The notes beneath the pieces are model-generated. The model was not told the DNA's origin and ran no database searches. It saw nothing but the letters and a program-made list of their open reading frames with translations. A DNA stretch of 64,000 bases from a virus. This document shows, one piece after another, positions 53,398 through 61,141 of the stretch. Position 1 is the stretch's first letter. Every line of letters begins with the position of its first letter. A program made the position numbers and the translations under genes. The stretch spans positions 26,155 through 90,154 of the IMG/VR virus record IMGVR_UViG_3300027823_000006; one strand, 5' to 3'.

Positions 53398-53856
53398 ATG
53401 ACGGCGACGAAGTCTCGTCGACTGTTGCACACAACACGCAACAGCGTCGTTCCAGGCAACTACGAACCACCCTACAACGTTGCGCGTGACTTCCACAAAT
53501 TCGACGACGGTCTGATTCACACGTGTGCGTGGCTCGAGGGCGGGGATTCATACCTGACCTGCTGCAGGATTCACTTCGGTCCAACGCTCGTCGTGTACGA
53601 CGGTCCGTCGTGCATGAAATGTGTGATCTGCCGCGGCTGTCCTGCGTGCGTGCCGGGCTACATCCGAGAGGAGACCGTGCGGCTCGGGAAGTGGGAGACC
53701 AAGGACGGTCGCAAGCTCTATGTGTTCGAGATGGACGAACAACACTTGCGCAACTCCATCGCGAAGCTGACGCGTGACGAGGGCGAGTTCAAGAAGGACT
53801 GGAAGGAATGGCTCGAAGTGCTCAACGTCGAGGCCAAGCTGCGAGGACTCACATGA
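53398..53856 (+). CDS. VH/TCxxC family protein, larger member
   Basis: 152 residues from ATG 53398; TTG 53383 is an alternative. FDDGLIHTCAWLEGG, CCRIH, then SCMKCVICRGCPAC give the same DG-x-x-H-x-C and CxxC layout as the short members at 55727 and 63477, with extra Cys. The C-terminal 60 residues are charged helix. Zinc binding is likely. Confidence 0.65.
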   Translation: MTATKSRRLLHTTRNSVVPGNYEPPYNVARDFHKFDDGLIHTCAWLEGGDSYLTCCRIHFGPTLVVYDGPSCMKCVICRGCPACVPGYIREETVRLGKWETKDGRKLYVFEMDEQHLRNSIAKLTRDEGEFKKDWKEWLEVLNVEAKLRGLT

Positions 53857-54269
53857 CCAAGGCTACGAACCAGCTCGCGCCACTCGAGTCCGTCGATCAC
53901 GCACGCTGCCAAGCGGACGTGAAATCAGCGTACAACCCGTGGATCATGGGCGGGGACGTCGGCGGACGTTGGGGTCGCTGTACCAATAAACCGACCTGGT
54001 ACGCCCGTGAAGCAGAAGCGGGCAAGGACGGACGCAAAGGCGCGATGTCGCTCTGCGACGAGTGCAAAGGCGTTTGCGAAAAGCTCAAGGGAGCTAGCGT
54101 GACGTTCGAGCCACTGGTTGGCTGGAATGAAAAGTTCCATCAGCTCTACGACAACCCCAAATGCGTTCCCGTCGAGGAGATCGCACGGGTGCTGCGGGAC
54201 GCAGGTGCCGATGCTGCAACAACAAGGGCGTTCGAACAGCTGATACTGGAACACTGGCGTCGAACGTAG
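53853..54269 (+). CDS. Unknown Cys-containing protein
   Basis: 138 residues from ATG 53853 (ATGA overlap). MSLCDECKGVC and HARCQ supply Cys for a zinc site. The C-terminus is helical (EEIARVLRDAGADAATT). It ends just before the scarred region with the MazG remnant. Confidence 0.65.
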   Translation: MTKATNQLAPLESVDHARCQADVKSAYNPWIMGGDVGGRWGRCTNKPTWYAREAEAGKDGRKGAMSLCDECKGVCEKLKGASVTFEPLVGWNEKFHQLYDNPKCVPVEEIARVLRDAGADAATTRAFEQLILEHWRRT

Positions 54270-54316
54270 GTTTATCTCGTTAACGAATTGGGGTCTCGTT
54301 ATGGTATCAGGCTTCG

Positions 54317-54505
54317 ATGACGCCAAATGAATTTCAACAGGATTGACTCCGTTCGGAGAAGACACCGAATTTCGTCAACACATCCGCTTCAACCGAGACC
54401 GTGTTGAGTGACCAGGACCGCATGCTCGCGCGACTCCTCCACGGCATGATCGGCATCTGCACAGAAGCGGGTGAACTACAGGACATGGTCTGGCCCACCG
54501 TGTGA
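54317..54505 (+). pseudogene. Broken MazG-like pyrophosphohydrolase remnant
   Basis: From ATG 54317 the frame reads MTPNEFQQD, then TGA (54344-54346), then LRSEKTPNFVNTSAS and MLARLLHGMIGICTEAGELQDM. LLHGMIGICTEAGELQDM resembles the metal-binding start of MazG/NTP-PPase proteins. The rest of the domain is missing: after ELQDM the DNA becomes an HNH gene. Both the stop and the truncation mark a dead gene. Confidence 0.6.
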
Positions 54506-54819
54506 TGTGGGAACTGCGTCATGGACCTTTAGGGAACAAAAAGGCACTTCATACGTGTGACAATCCATGGTGTGTGAACCTTAAACACTTGTTCAAAGGT
54601 ACCACTCGAGACAATTGTCTGGACATGCTTCGTAAGGGCCGAGGAAATCCGCCCCTCGGAGAACGTAGTGGAATGTCCAAGCTAACAGCACCGCAAGTAA
54701 TCGCGATGCGTAAGACGCACGCCAATGGCGCGCTACACCGTGTGCTCGCGGTACGTTTTGGCGTCAGTCAAAAACAGGTGACGCTCATCGTTAACCGGAA
54801 ACAGTGGAAACACATTTAA
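54475..54819 (+). pseudogene. 5'-truncated HNH endonuclease
   Basis: The frame opens at 54475 (no start; GTG 54502 or ATG 54505 could serve). LAHRVMWELRHGPLG, LHTCDNPWCVNLKHLF, GTTRDNCLDM and a C-terminal HTH-like GVSQKQVTLIVN match the C-terminal two thirds of a phage HNH endonuclease. The N-terminal part is absent. It is joined to the MazG remnant near 54480, as if insertion was followed by a deletion. Confidence 0.7.
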
Positions 54820-55166
54820 TGCCTAAGCCGTTTCTCCGCGAACCGTTCTCAACACTCGCGAGTGACCTGATGGAGACGATGATCGCCGGTCTCCATGAGT
54901 GGCGCGCCGACCTCAACTATCCGCAAAGCCACTCGGACCTACGGGGCTGCATCGATGCCGTGCTGCGCAAGTTCGACGTCAAGCTGCGTCCCGTCCCGCT
55001 CGACCGAAGCGAGATTTGGGAGAAGCCCGAGACCTGTCCGGTCTGCAGGCTGCCCCTCGACCAAGGGCCGAGCGCGAGCCACGTGACACAGATCCAACGG
55101 TTCGATGAGACGCGGTCGACCTACGCCCACATGGGCTGTATCAACCGGACGGCGAAGACGCCATGA
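54819..55166 (+). CDS. Small protein with CxxC
   Basis: 115 residues. CPVCRLPLDQG is followed by THVT-like and YAHMGCIN, a zinc-type site similar to RING-like ends. Starts at ATG 54819 with the TTAATG overlap. Confidence 0.55.
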   Translation: MPKPFLREPFSTLASDLMETMIAGLHEWRADLNYPQSHSDLRGCIDAVLRKFDVKLRPVPLDRSEIWEKPETCPVCRLPLDQGPSASHVTQIQRFDETRSTYAHMGCINRTAKTP

Positions 55167-55241
55167 CGGTCCGCGGCGCAAGCCGATGAACATCGAAACA
55201 ATCTGGTGTTGGGGCTCTGCGCCTCTCGCCGAAGAAAGAGG

Positions 55242-55730
55242 GTGGTTCTGAAGTCGACAGCCACAGTCAAAGCCGCGTGTCTGGTGCCGTGCAAGCACTG
55301 TCCATGGCGTCTTGCCAATCAAAGCTCAAAACCCGACCCATATAAATTCTATACTCCCGCCAACTTGGCGCGGTTATGGAAAGGCTTGCGCAACGGAGCA
55401 CGTATGTCGTGCCATCCAACGGACCCGCGAATGGCGGTGTTCTCGGGTTATGAGGCACTCGCCGAGCGAGACACGATCAACGAGTGTACAGGCGCTCTCG
55501 TAGTCGTGCAGCGCGAGTGGATGGTCTTCCAAGGGATGTGCGAAGCCGACCCCAAAGGCAAGACGCTGCAGCAGTACCGCAAGCTGCGTCCGAACGGCCT
55601 GATGCGTAGCAGCCTGATCGCTTTGATGGAACGCGCGGTGTTCGGTGGAAGCGTTCTAAACCCCGTCGCGATGTCGCGGCCAAACCTCGGCGACGTGAAA
55701 ATCGGCTATCCAGTGATCGATCGCAAGTGA
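55242..55730 (+). CDS. CxxCPWR protein (DUF6283-like)
   Basis: 162 residues from GTG 55242 with AAGAGG upstream. LVPCKHCPWRL, MSCHPTDP and INECTGAL give the C-x2-C-P-[WF]-R, CH and C-x-G-A pattern. A paralogue is at 58997. The Cys set suggests a metal or Fe-S site. A 21-residue ORF at 55186 overlaps its start. Confidence 0.6.
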   Translation: MVLKSTATVKAACLVPCKHCPWRLANQSSKPDPYKFYTPANLARLWKGLRNGARMSCHPTDPRMAVFSGYEALAERDTINECTGALVVVQREWMVFQGMCEADPKGKTLQQYRKLRPNGLMRSSLIALMERAVFGGSVLNPVAMSRPNLGDVKIGYPVIDRK

Positions 55731-55981
55731 GCCGACGGTTTCAAGATCCGGATGGAGTCGTCCATATCGTCACTGAGGCTTGGGACATCGTGGGAGAACG
55801 GGTTCCTGTTGAATTCTCACTGCGCAAGGCTGTCGACGCTCCACGCTCAGTGTTGCCGTTGAACCTACGCTTCACATGCCGCGAACGCGGGCTCTGGATG
55901 CAAGACCCGTCAAACGGAACCCCAACCAAGGAGGTCGTCACATGTCTGTTTTGTCTGTCGCGCGGCCTCCCTGGTACATGA
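55727..55981 (+). CDS. VH/TCxxC family small protein
   Basis: 84 residues from GTG 55727 (GTGA overlap). MSRRFQDPDGVVHIV, RFTCRER and VVTCLFCLSRG form the family pattern. A single folded unit with one probable zinc site. Confidence 0.6.
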   Translation: MSRRFQDPDGVVHIVTEAWDIVGERVPVEFSLRKAVDAPRSVLPLNLRFTCRERGLWMQDPSNGTPTKEVVTCLFCLSRGLPGT

Positions 55982-56229
55982 AACGTCACGACGGCGTTCA
56001 CATCGTCCTGCGCTGGCTCAGCTGGTCCGGATTCGAACAAGACGTTCGGATCGACGCAAACGGCGTGGGACTCGACCCCAATCGCCAAGCGGAGCTTGCA
56101 TGTGGTCGTCACGCCAAGCTGAACCCCGGCAGCCAAAATCGAATCACACCAGGTCCTCCAACCTGTACGGAGTGCCTCATTGTCGACGCGTTTGGGAAGG
56201 ACTATCGATGCTCAACAAAGAAGAAGTGA
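55942..56229 (+). CDS. VH/TCxxC family small protein
   Basis: 95 residues from ATG 55942 with AAGGAGG seven bases upstream. KRHDGVHIVLR, ELACGRH and PTCTECLI match the family. Its start overlaps the end of the previous member, so the two are coexpressed. Confidence 0.6.
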   Translation: MSVLSVARPPWYMKRHDGVHIVLRWLSWSGFEQDVRIDANGVGLDPNRQAELACGRHAKLNPGSQNRITPGPPTCTECLIVDAFGKDYRCSTKKK

Positions 56230-56492
56230 CCCAGAAGTTCGGAGACCAGGTCAGGCGTTCGCTCGACGTCGAGCGCATCAAGGGATTCGTGTTCCCCGAC
56301 AAGTGCGACGTCGGCGTGCTGGTCCTCGGCTACACGGCTTACCAGTACCGCGTCAAAGCCCGTATGGATGATGTGGCGCTGGAAGCGACCATCGTGCTTG
56401 CCAACGAGGACAAGGACATCCTCAAAACCGTCGACGACCTCGTTGAAACGTGGCTCGTACGTAACGCGACCACCAAACCCACCCGACGCTGA
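56208..56492 (+). CDS. Small unknown protein
   Basis: 94 residues from ATG 56208. A short alpha/beta domain (CDVGVLVLGYTAYQYRV). No motif recognised. Overlaps the previous gene and touches the next. Confidence 0.55.
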   Translation: MLNKEEVTQKFGDQVRRSLDVERIKGFVFPDKCDVGVLVLGYTAYQYRVKARMDDVALEATIVLANEDKDILKTVDDLVETWLVRNATTKPTRR

Positions 56493-56728
56493 TGCCTCGC
56501 CAACCTCTCTGCTCGAACAGTAAGCATGTCTGGCGTGCAATCCGCGGCGACAAGTTCGAGAAGTGTGAGGTCTGCGGAACTTTCTTCCCATGCAAGGGCA
56601 AGAGATGTGGTCACTCGGATTGCGAGAGCGCACGCGAAATCGGTATCACTGCTTGGTACCTGGAATGGGAGCCTGTGAAAAATGATCCTAAGCGACAAGA
56701 TGATCAAGGAGGCGATGGCGAAGGGTGA
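56492..56728 (+). CDS. Cys-rich small protein
   Basis: 78 residues with CSNSK, CEVCGTF, CKGKRCGHSDC: a dense zinc-type cluster. It runs 47 bases into the dCTP deaminase gene. Confidence 0.6.
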   Translation: MPRQPLCSNSKHVWRAIRGDKFEKCEVCGTFFPCKGKRCGHSDCESAREIGITAWYLEWEPVKNDPKRQDDQGGDGEG

Positions 56729-57269
56729 CATCGTTATCGACCCGTTTGACCCAAGTGCACTTGGAAGCAACTCGTACGACGTGCACTTAGGGTCAACAAT
56801 CCTGACGTACGCCACAGGCTATCCCGACATCAACGAAGGCCGCACGACGCCGAACCTGGTGCCCCGACTGCTCGACTGCAAAGTCGAGCATGAAACGCAC
56901 GCATACGAAATCGGGACGGATGGAATCGTGCTGATTCCGGGCACGCTCTATCTCGGCTCGACGAGCGAGTACACCGAGAGCCTCAAGCACGTTCCCTTCC
57001 TCGACGGGAAAAGCAGTATCGGGCGGCTCGGAATCACGATCCACTGTACTGCGGGACGTGGCGATGTATTATACAAAGGTCATTGGACTCTTGAAATACA
57101 TGTCGTCCAACCTGTCCGAGTCTACGCAGGCATGCCTATCGGGCAACTCATCTACTTTGAAACCGGGGCGCCGGAACAGGGTTACGACAGCAAACCGAAC
57201 GCTAAATACCGCGACGGACGTGATCCAAGACCACAGGCTAGTCGCATGTGGATGAACTTTCACAAATAG
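56682..57269 (+). CDS. dcd: dCTP deaminase
   Basis: 195 residues. It converts dCTP to dUTP, feeding the thymidylate route. SNSYDVHLG, LDGKSSIGRLGITIH and TAGRGDVLYKGHWTLEI, then YAGMPIGQLIYF, are the conserved dcd/dUTPase-fold motifs. A bifunctional dCTP deaminase/dUTPase is possible. It follows overlapping small genes and precedes an HNH gene that may have inserted next to it. Confidence 0.85.
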   Translation: MILSDKMIKEAMAKGDIVIDPFDPSALGSNSYDVHLGSTILTYATGYPDINEGRTTPNLVPRLLDCKVEHETHAYEIGTDGIVLIPGTLYLGSTSEYTESLKHVPFLDGKSSIGRLGITIHCTAGRGDVLYKGHWTLEIHVVQPVRVYAGMPIGQLIYFETGAPEQGYDSKPNAKYRDGRDPRPQASRMWMNFHK

Positions 57270-57277
57270 AAAGACCA

Positions 57278-57922
57278 ATGCGAAGTAACCGTGCAATCGA
57301 TTTGAAGGGTCAAAAGTTCGGTCGGTTAACGGTGCTTCGTGACTCTGGGCAACGGACCAACGGGAAAATCATGTGGGTTTGTCGGTGTATTTGCGGGGAC
57401 ACTGTCAATGTGCGCTCGTCTCACTTGATAGGTGGTCAGATTCAGTCGTGCAAATGTTTGAATCGAGAACGCACGAGTGAAGTAAATACGACACACGGGA
57501 GATCAAGGGACCGTTTGTACGCGGTTTACAGAGCAATGCTTCAGCGGTGCTCTGACAAAACGTGCTCAAACTGGGAACGTTACGGTGGACGTGGAATACG
57601 GGTTTGCAAACGTTGGCAAGGTTTAGGCGGATTCGAACGTTTTATTAGTGATATGAAAGAACCGCCTACTGTCAATCATTCGATTGAACGCAAGAAGAAC
57701 AAGTTGGACTATTCACCCTCCAACTGCGTCTGGGCGACGCGTTCGACGCAAGCTCGTAACAAACGAAACAACCGTTTCGTTTCCTACCAAGGACAAAGGA
57801 AGCTCCTCTTGGACTGGGCCGCCGTACTCAAACTGCCCTACAAAGAATTGCACCGTCGTATCGTTTCACGTGGGTGGCCTGTGGACCGGGCATTCACAAC
57901 ACCTGTACGAAAGATAAAATGA
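57278..57922 (+). CDS. HNH-type homing endonuclease
   Basis: 214 residues from ATG 57278, just after dcd. A GQKFGRLTVLRDSG and VCRCICGD start resembles the N-terminal module of the endonuclease at 16562. The nuclease part has MLQRCSDK, YGGRGIRVCKRW and HSIERKKNKLDYSP then NCVWATRS. The usual IDRID reads IERKKN here, so activity may be reduced. AT-rich relative to its neighbours. The C-terminal 60 residues may bind DNA. Confidence 0.8.
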   Translation: MRSNRAIDLKGQKFGRLTVLRDSGQRTNGKIMWVCRCICGDTVNVRSSHLIGGQIQSCKCLNRERTSEVNTTHGRSRDRLYAVYRAMLQRCSDKTCSNWERYGGRGIRVCKRWQGLGGFERFISDMKEPPTVNHSIERKKNKLDYSPSNCVWATRSTQARNKRNNRFVSYQGQRKLLLDWAAVLKLPYKELHRRIVSRGWPVDRAFTTPVRKIK

Positions 57923-58098
57923 AGAGTCGGAATGCATACACACCACTCAAGGCGCTCCAGGCGCTGTACGACCTGGCGATGGACATGACGTTGTCGTACG
58001 ACCCGGACCGTCTCAACGGACGTGACCCCAAAACAGCGACTGCCGTTGAAAAAGTCCGTCTCCACTACGGTCTCAAGGAGTTCAAAAAGAAGCCATGA
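57919..58098 (+). CDS. Small unknown protein
   Basis: 59 residues from ATG 57919. Helical and charged (ALQALYDLAMDMTLSYDP). ATGA overlaps on both sides. Confidence 0.6.
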   Translation: MKSRNAYTPLKALQALYDLAMDMTLSYDPDRLNGRDPKTATAVEKVRLHYGLKEFKKKP

Positions 58099-58283
58099 CC
58101 GCGTACGAACGCAAAATCATGGACGCCTACGAAGCAGTGTCCAAGAAGAACAACGGTAAAGGCGCAAGCGCCGCCGAGGTCGCCGAACACATGTCCAACA
58201 GCGGCACGATCTCAGAGCTGGACTCCGTCATCGACATCACAGATTGCATGATCGCGATGCGGGTCCGGGGATACTTCGGATGA
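58095..58283 (+). CDS. Small unknown protein
   Basis: 62 residues. Short helical protein (AAEVAEHMSNSGT). ATGA overlaps on both sides. Confidence 0.6.
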   Translation: MTAYERKIMDAYEAVSKKNNGKGASAAEVAEHMSNSGTISELDSVIDITDCMIAMRVRGYFG

Positions 58284-58495
58284 AGCCGATGGTTGTTGTT
58301 CGCAAGCCTGTCGGTGTCGCCTGTGGTTCGAAAGGACGAACGGTTCGTGGCGGTGTTCCGCCCGCCAAAGGCGGCGGTGACTGCGGCGGCGTCATGAATC
58401 GCATTACCCTCTCCCGCCTAGAGGAAGGTCTTGGTCATGAAGGCTTCGAGTGCACGACGTGCCACCGCCGCGTCAAATACGTTGAACCTGTATGA
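58280..58495 (+). CDS. Small Cys-pair protein
   Basis: 71 residues from ATG 58280. Gly-rich middle (GGVPPAKGGGDCGG), then FECTTCHRRV. Probably one zinc site shared with the first Cys near residue 14. Confidence 0.6.
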   Translation: MKPMVVVRKPVGVACGSKGRTVRGGVPPAKGGGDCGGVMNRITLSRLEEGLGHEGFECTTCHRRVKYVEPV

Positions 58496-58537
58496 CTTCT
58501 ACGAGCTAGCCAATAGGTGGTGCCCAAAGAAAGCGGC

Positions 58538-59000
58538 GTGACCTCACCTGCTCGAGACGAGTCAAAGTTGGGGCCCTGCACATGAGCTAGGCCACGCACT
58601 CATCGAGACACGCGACCGTTGGAACAAACCCGACTACGGCCACTGTCCGATCGCATTCTGTCATTGCCACAACCACCTGTGTGACACGTACGAAGTCGCA
58701 GCAATGCGCATCTCGAGCCGACTGCTCGCGGCGGCTGGGCACCCTCGCCTTGCACACCTGGAGTTCGAAGAGACTTCGGACATTGATCTCGTAGACCCAA
58801 TTCATGAGGACCGTGCGACCGCGCTACTCCGAAGGAAGAAGTTATGGCCCGTTCCACGAACAAAAAGAACACTCGAAGCAGCGCTAAGGCACTGGCTCGG
58901 AAAGCCAAGAGGTCGACGCAGACCGTTACAACTGTGTCTGGGCGGGTCGGTGGCGCTGGGGATGTTCGCGAACATGTTGTTCAACCCAGGGGCCTTGTGA
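58538..59000 (+). pseudogene. Frameshifted HExxH protein
   Basis: GTG 58538 begins MTSPARDESKL, then the frame ends. A +1 frame, open from 58542 to 59000, continues as QSWGPAHELGHALIE, YGHCPIAFCHCHN, YEVAAMRISSRLL and a basic tail. HELGH is a zinc metallopeptidase-type motif with several extra Cys/His. Either a frameshift mutation, a sequence error or programmed +1 shifting joins the two frames near 58560. The end overlaps the next gene as GTGA, as with its neighbours, which argues the reading is real. Confidence 0.5.
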
Positions 59001-59365
59001 CGTATCGCGAGCCGACCAAGGTTCCGTGCAACGACTGTCCGTTCCGCCGCAAGGCGATGCCGGGCTGGCTTGGGGCTGCCAATCCGCGGAGCTTCATCGT
59101 CAACATTTCAATAGAACAACCGTTACCGTGTCACCAGACGATGGACTACGCAGATCCGGACTGGAAGGAGAAGTGGGAAGCCCAGAAGACGGGCAACATC
59201 TGCGCAGGTGCCCTGATCATGTCTGCGAACATGAGCAAACTTCCCCGAGACCGAAATTTTCCGCGTATGAAGCCGGACAAGGTTTCCGTGTTCGGCACGC
59301 ACCAGGAATTCATCGACTATCACGAGGGTGCGGAACTGCATTCGTGGGAAATGGGGGACGGATGA
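58997..59365 (+). CDS. CxxCPFR protein (DUF6283-like), paralogue of 55242
   Basis: 122 residues from GTG 58997 (GTGA overlap), preferred to ATG 58844, which would lie inside the previous gene. VPCNDCPFRRKA, LPCHQTMDY and NICAGALIMSAN repeat the Cys pattern of the gene at 55242. A metal site is likely; function unknown. Confidence 0.65.
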   Translation: MTYREPTKVPCNDCPFRRKAMPGWLGAANPRSFIVNISIEQPLPCHQTMDYADPDWKEKWEAQKTGNICAGALIMSANMSKLPRDRNFPRMKPDKVSVFGTHQEFIDYHEGAELHSWEMGDG

Positions 59366-59541
59366 CGCTCGTAGCAATCTGGCTAGGTGTTGGCGCAGCG
59401 ATCGCCACAGGTGCCAAGAGGTACCTGGGGGCTTCCTGGCGTCGTGCAATCGGCGGCGGGGTTATCTGGCCGACATATCCTGCCTTGATCGGCATCTCCC
59501 GTTTCCGCTATACACGGAAGCGGAGGTCCTGCCGTGATTGA
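59362..59541 (+). CDS. Small hydrophobic protein
   Basis: 59 residues from ATG 59362 (ATGA overlap). An N-terminal hydrophobic helix (VAIWLGVGAAIATGA) and a second weaker one end in a basic tail, so it is probably membrane-bound. Confidence 0.55.
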   Translation: MTLVAIWLGVGAAIATGAKRYLGASWRRAIGGGVIWPTYPALIGISRFRYTRKRRSCRD

Positions 59542-60004
59542 GTGGCTCCTGAAGAAGATCGTCGTTCGTCTGAACCACTGGACCATTGCAGATCCGGAGG
59601 GGCGTCCCTATCTGACGCGGTGGTACGTCTGGCCGTCCAGTCCACGGACCGCCGACGACGAGGTCACACCTAAGGCCCCGTTCGCCGTCTTCATCCACTT
59701 CTTCCATCGAAGCGACGAAGATCGAGATCAGCACAACCATCCGTGGGGTCGCTCCATCGCGCTCATTCTCAAGGGCGGGTACACCGAAGAGCGGGGGATG
59801 GACGTACGGACATTCAAGCCGGGTATGGTGAACATCATCCGGCAAAACGACTACCACCGCGTGGACCTGCTCAACCCTGCAAAGGGCAGCTGGAGCCTGT
59901 TCGTCGCGGGTACCAACGTCGGCAGCTGGGGCTTCAAGGACTCGAACACGGGAACTCACATCCCGTGGAAAGAGTACCTTGGCGGCAAGAACACAGTTTC
60001 GTGA
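59534..60004 (+). CDS. Cupin-like protein
   Basis: 156 residues from GTG 59534. FIHFFHRSDEDRDQHNHPW, ALILKGGYTEE, PGMVNIIRQNDYHRVD and SLFVAGTNVGSWGF give the HxH...E...H cupin metal pattern in a single beta-barrel. Cupins include sugar isomerases and oxygenases. Substrate unknown. Confidence 0.7.
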   Translation: MIEWLLKKIVVRLNHWTIADPEGRPYLTRWYVWPSSPRTADDEVTPKAPFAVFIHFFHRSDEDRDQHNHPWGRSIALILKGGYTEERGMDVRTFKPGMVNIIRQNDYHRVDLLNPAKGSWSLFVAGTNVGSWGFKDSNTGTHIPWKEYLGGKNTVS

Positions 60005-60204
60005 ATGCGATGGCACGCCGTCCTGGATCAGCGCGCGGAATTGACCTGCAAACACTGAAGCAGGCGAGCGCGTGTATCTCGAGGGCGATGGAACTGTTCA
60101 TCAAGAACACGAAGACGGACGACGCTGAGGCTGTAGCGCAGGCGGAGCTTGCGTGGCGCTTCATGGACGAGTTCGTCGACAAACGCAGCGACAGCGACAG
60201 CTAA
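60001..60204 (+). CDS. Small helical protein
   Basis: 67 residues from GTG 60001 (GTGA overlap). Helical (QASACISRAMELFIKNT). Unknown. Confidence 0.55.
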   Translation: MNAMARRPGSARGIDLQTLKQASACISRAMELFIKNTKTDDAEAVAQAELAWRFMDEFVDKRSDSDS

Positions 60205-60225
60205 CTACTCACGTAACGGGGCTCC

Positions 60226-60780
60226 ATGTTGCGCCCTTGTATCCGTGAAATTTTAGAACGAACCCGTCGGGCGCGCCTCGCGCTAGATGCAGTGCTTGGC
60301 ATCGTTCCAAGCCGAATTGAGAAATTCATGTCGAACACCAATGACAACGGTCTAGGCGTAAGCCTGACCGACGACGACCTCACGTTTCTACAACACGCAC
60401 ACGGCCTCGAGAGCGCTTTCAAGAAGCTGCAACAGGCCAAACAACTCATCGTGGAGGCGCGCAGAGAGATTGCGCAGGTGCTGGTCGGCGGGGAGTTGCC
60501 GACGAGCACTGCACGTAAGACGTCCAAAAAGGCGAAAGCCAAAGCGAAAGCCAAGCCGCCTGCGGTGAACTTCGCCGTCGACCTCCCGGAAGAACTGACG
60601 GAAGGTGAGCAGAGCGTGCTTGCGGCGCTGAAGAAACTGAAGACGGCGAAGACGGCGGAGTTGATCGCGAAGACAGGACAGACAACGTACATCGTCAAGC
60701 GCGCAGCACGTACGCTCAAGAAGCGCGGTCTGATCGGTCTCGAGGGACGGGGACCCGGCGCTCACTGGACGGCGGCGTGA
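60226..60780 (+). CDS. Winged-helix DNA-binding protein
   Basis: 184 residues from ATG 60226; ATG 60328 is an alternative. A basic linker (KKAKAKAKAKPP) leads to a C-terminal winged helix (VLAALKKLKTAKTAELIAKT, IVKRAARTLKKRG). It may regulate the small-gene block; no target seen. Confidence 0.65.
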   Translation: MLRPCIREILERTRRARLALDAVLGIVPSRIEKFMSNTNDNGLGVSLTDDDLTFLQHAHGLESAFKKLQQAKQLIVEARREIAQVLVGGELPTSTARKTSKKAKAKAKAKPPAVNFAVDLPEELTEGEQSVLAALKKLKTAKTAELIAKTGQTTYIVKRAARTLKKRGLIGLEGRGPGAHWTAA

Positions 60781-60781
60781 C

Positions 60782-61138
60782 ATGAGGTTGCGCTATGTCG
60801 CGACCTGTCACTTCGGCAAGAGCGAGCTGACGAACTGGCTCGAGATCCTGGCAAAACATCCAGAGTTTGGGGTCGCGGGCAACAAGCTCGCGCTCAAGGC
60901 GAACGATGTCGTGCTGCTAGTGAGCAAGCAAGGCAACCAGCTCGTGTTCCTCCACGGTTTCAATGCATTCGAGGAACGTCGGGTCCTTCGGAGCACGCGG
61001 TTTCGTATCGAAGGCGGCGGGTCTTGGAATCCCTTGATGCTCGTCAACTACGCCAAGTCCGTCGGGCTCGAGATCTCGGGGCTGAAGACCTACGAGGACC
61101 ACATCAACGAACTCCTGGCCGCACGAAAGAAGGGTTGA
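60782..61138 (+). CDS. Unknown protein
   Basis: 118 residues, one base after the previous stop. A short alpha/beta domain (LRYVATCHFGKSELTNWL). Unknown function. Confidence 0.6.
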   Translation: MRLRYVATCHFGKSELTNWLEILAKHPEFGVAGNKLALKANDVVLLVSKQGNQLVFLHGFNAFEERRVLRSTRFRIEGGGSWNPLMLVNYAKSVGLEISGLKTYEDHINELLAARKKG

Positions 61139-61141
61139 GCC

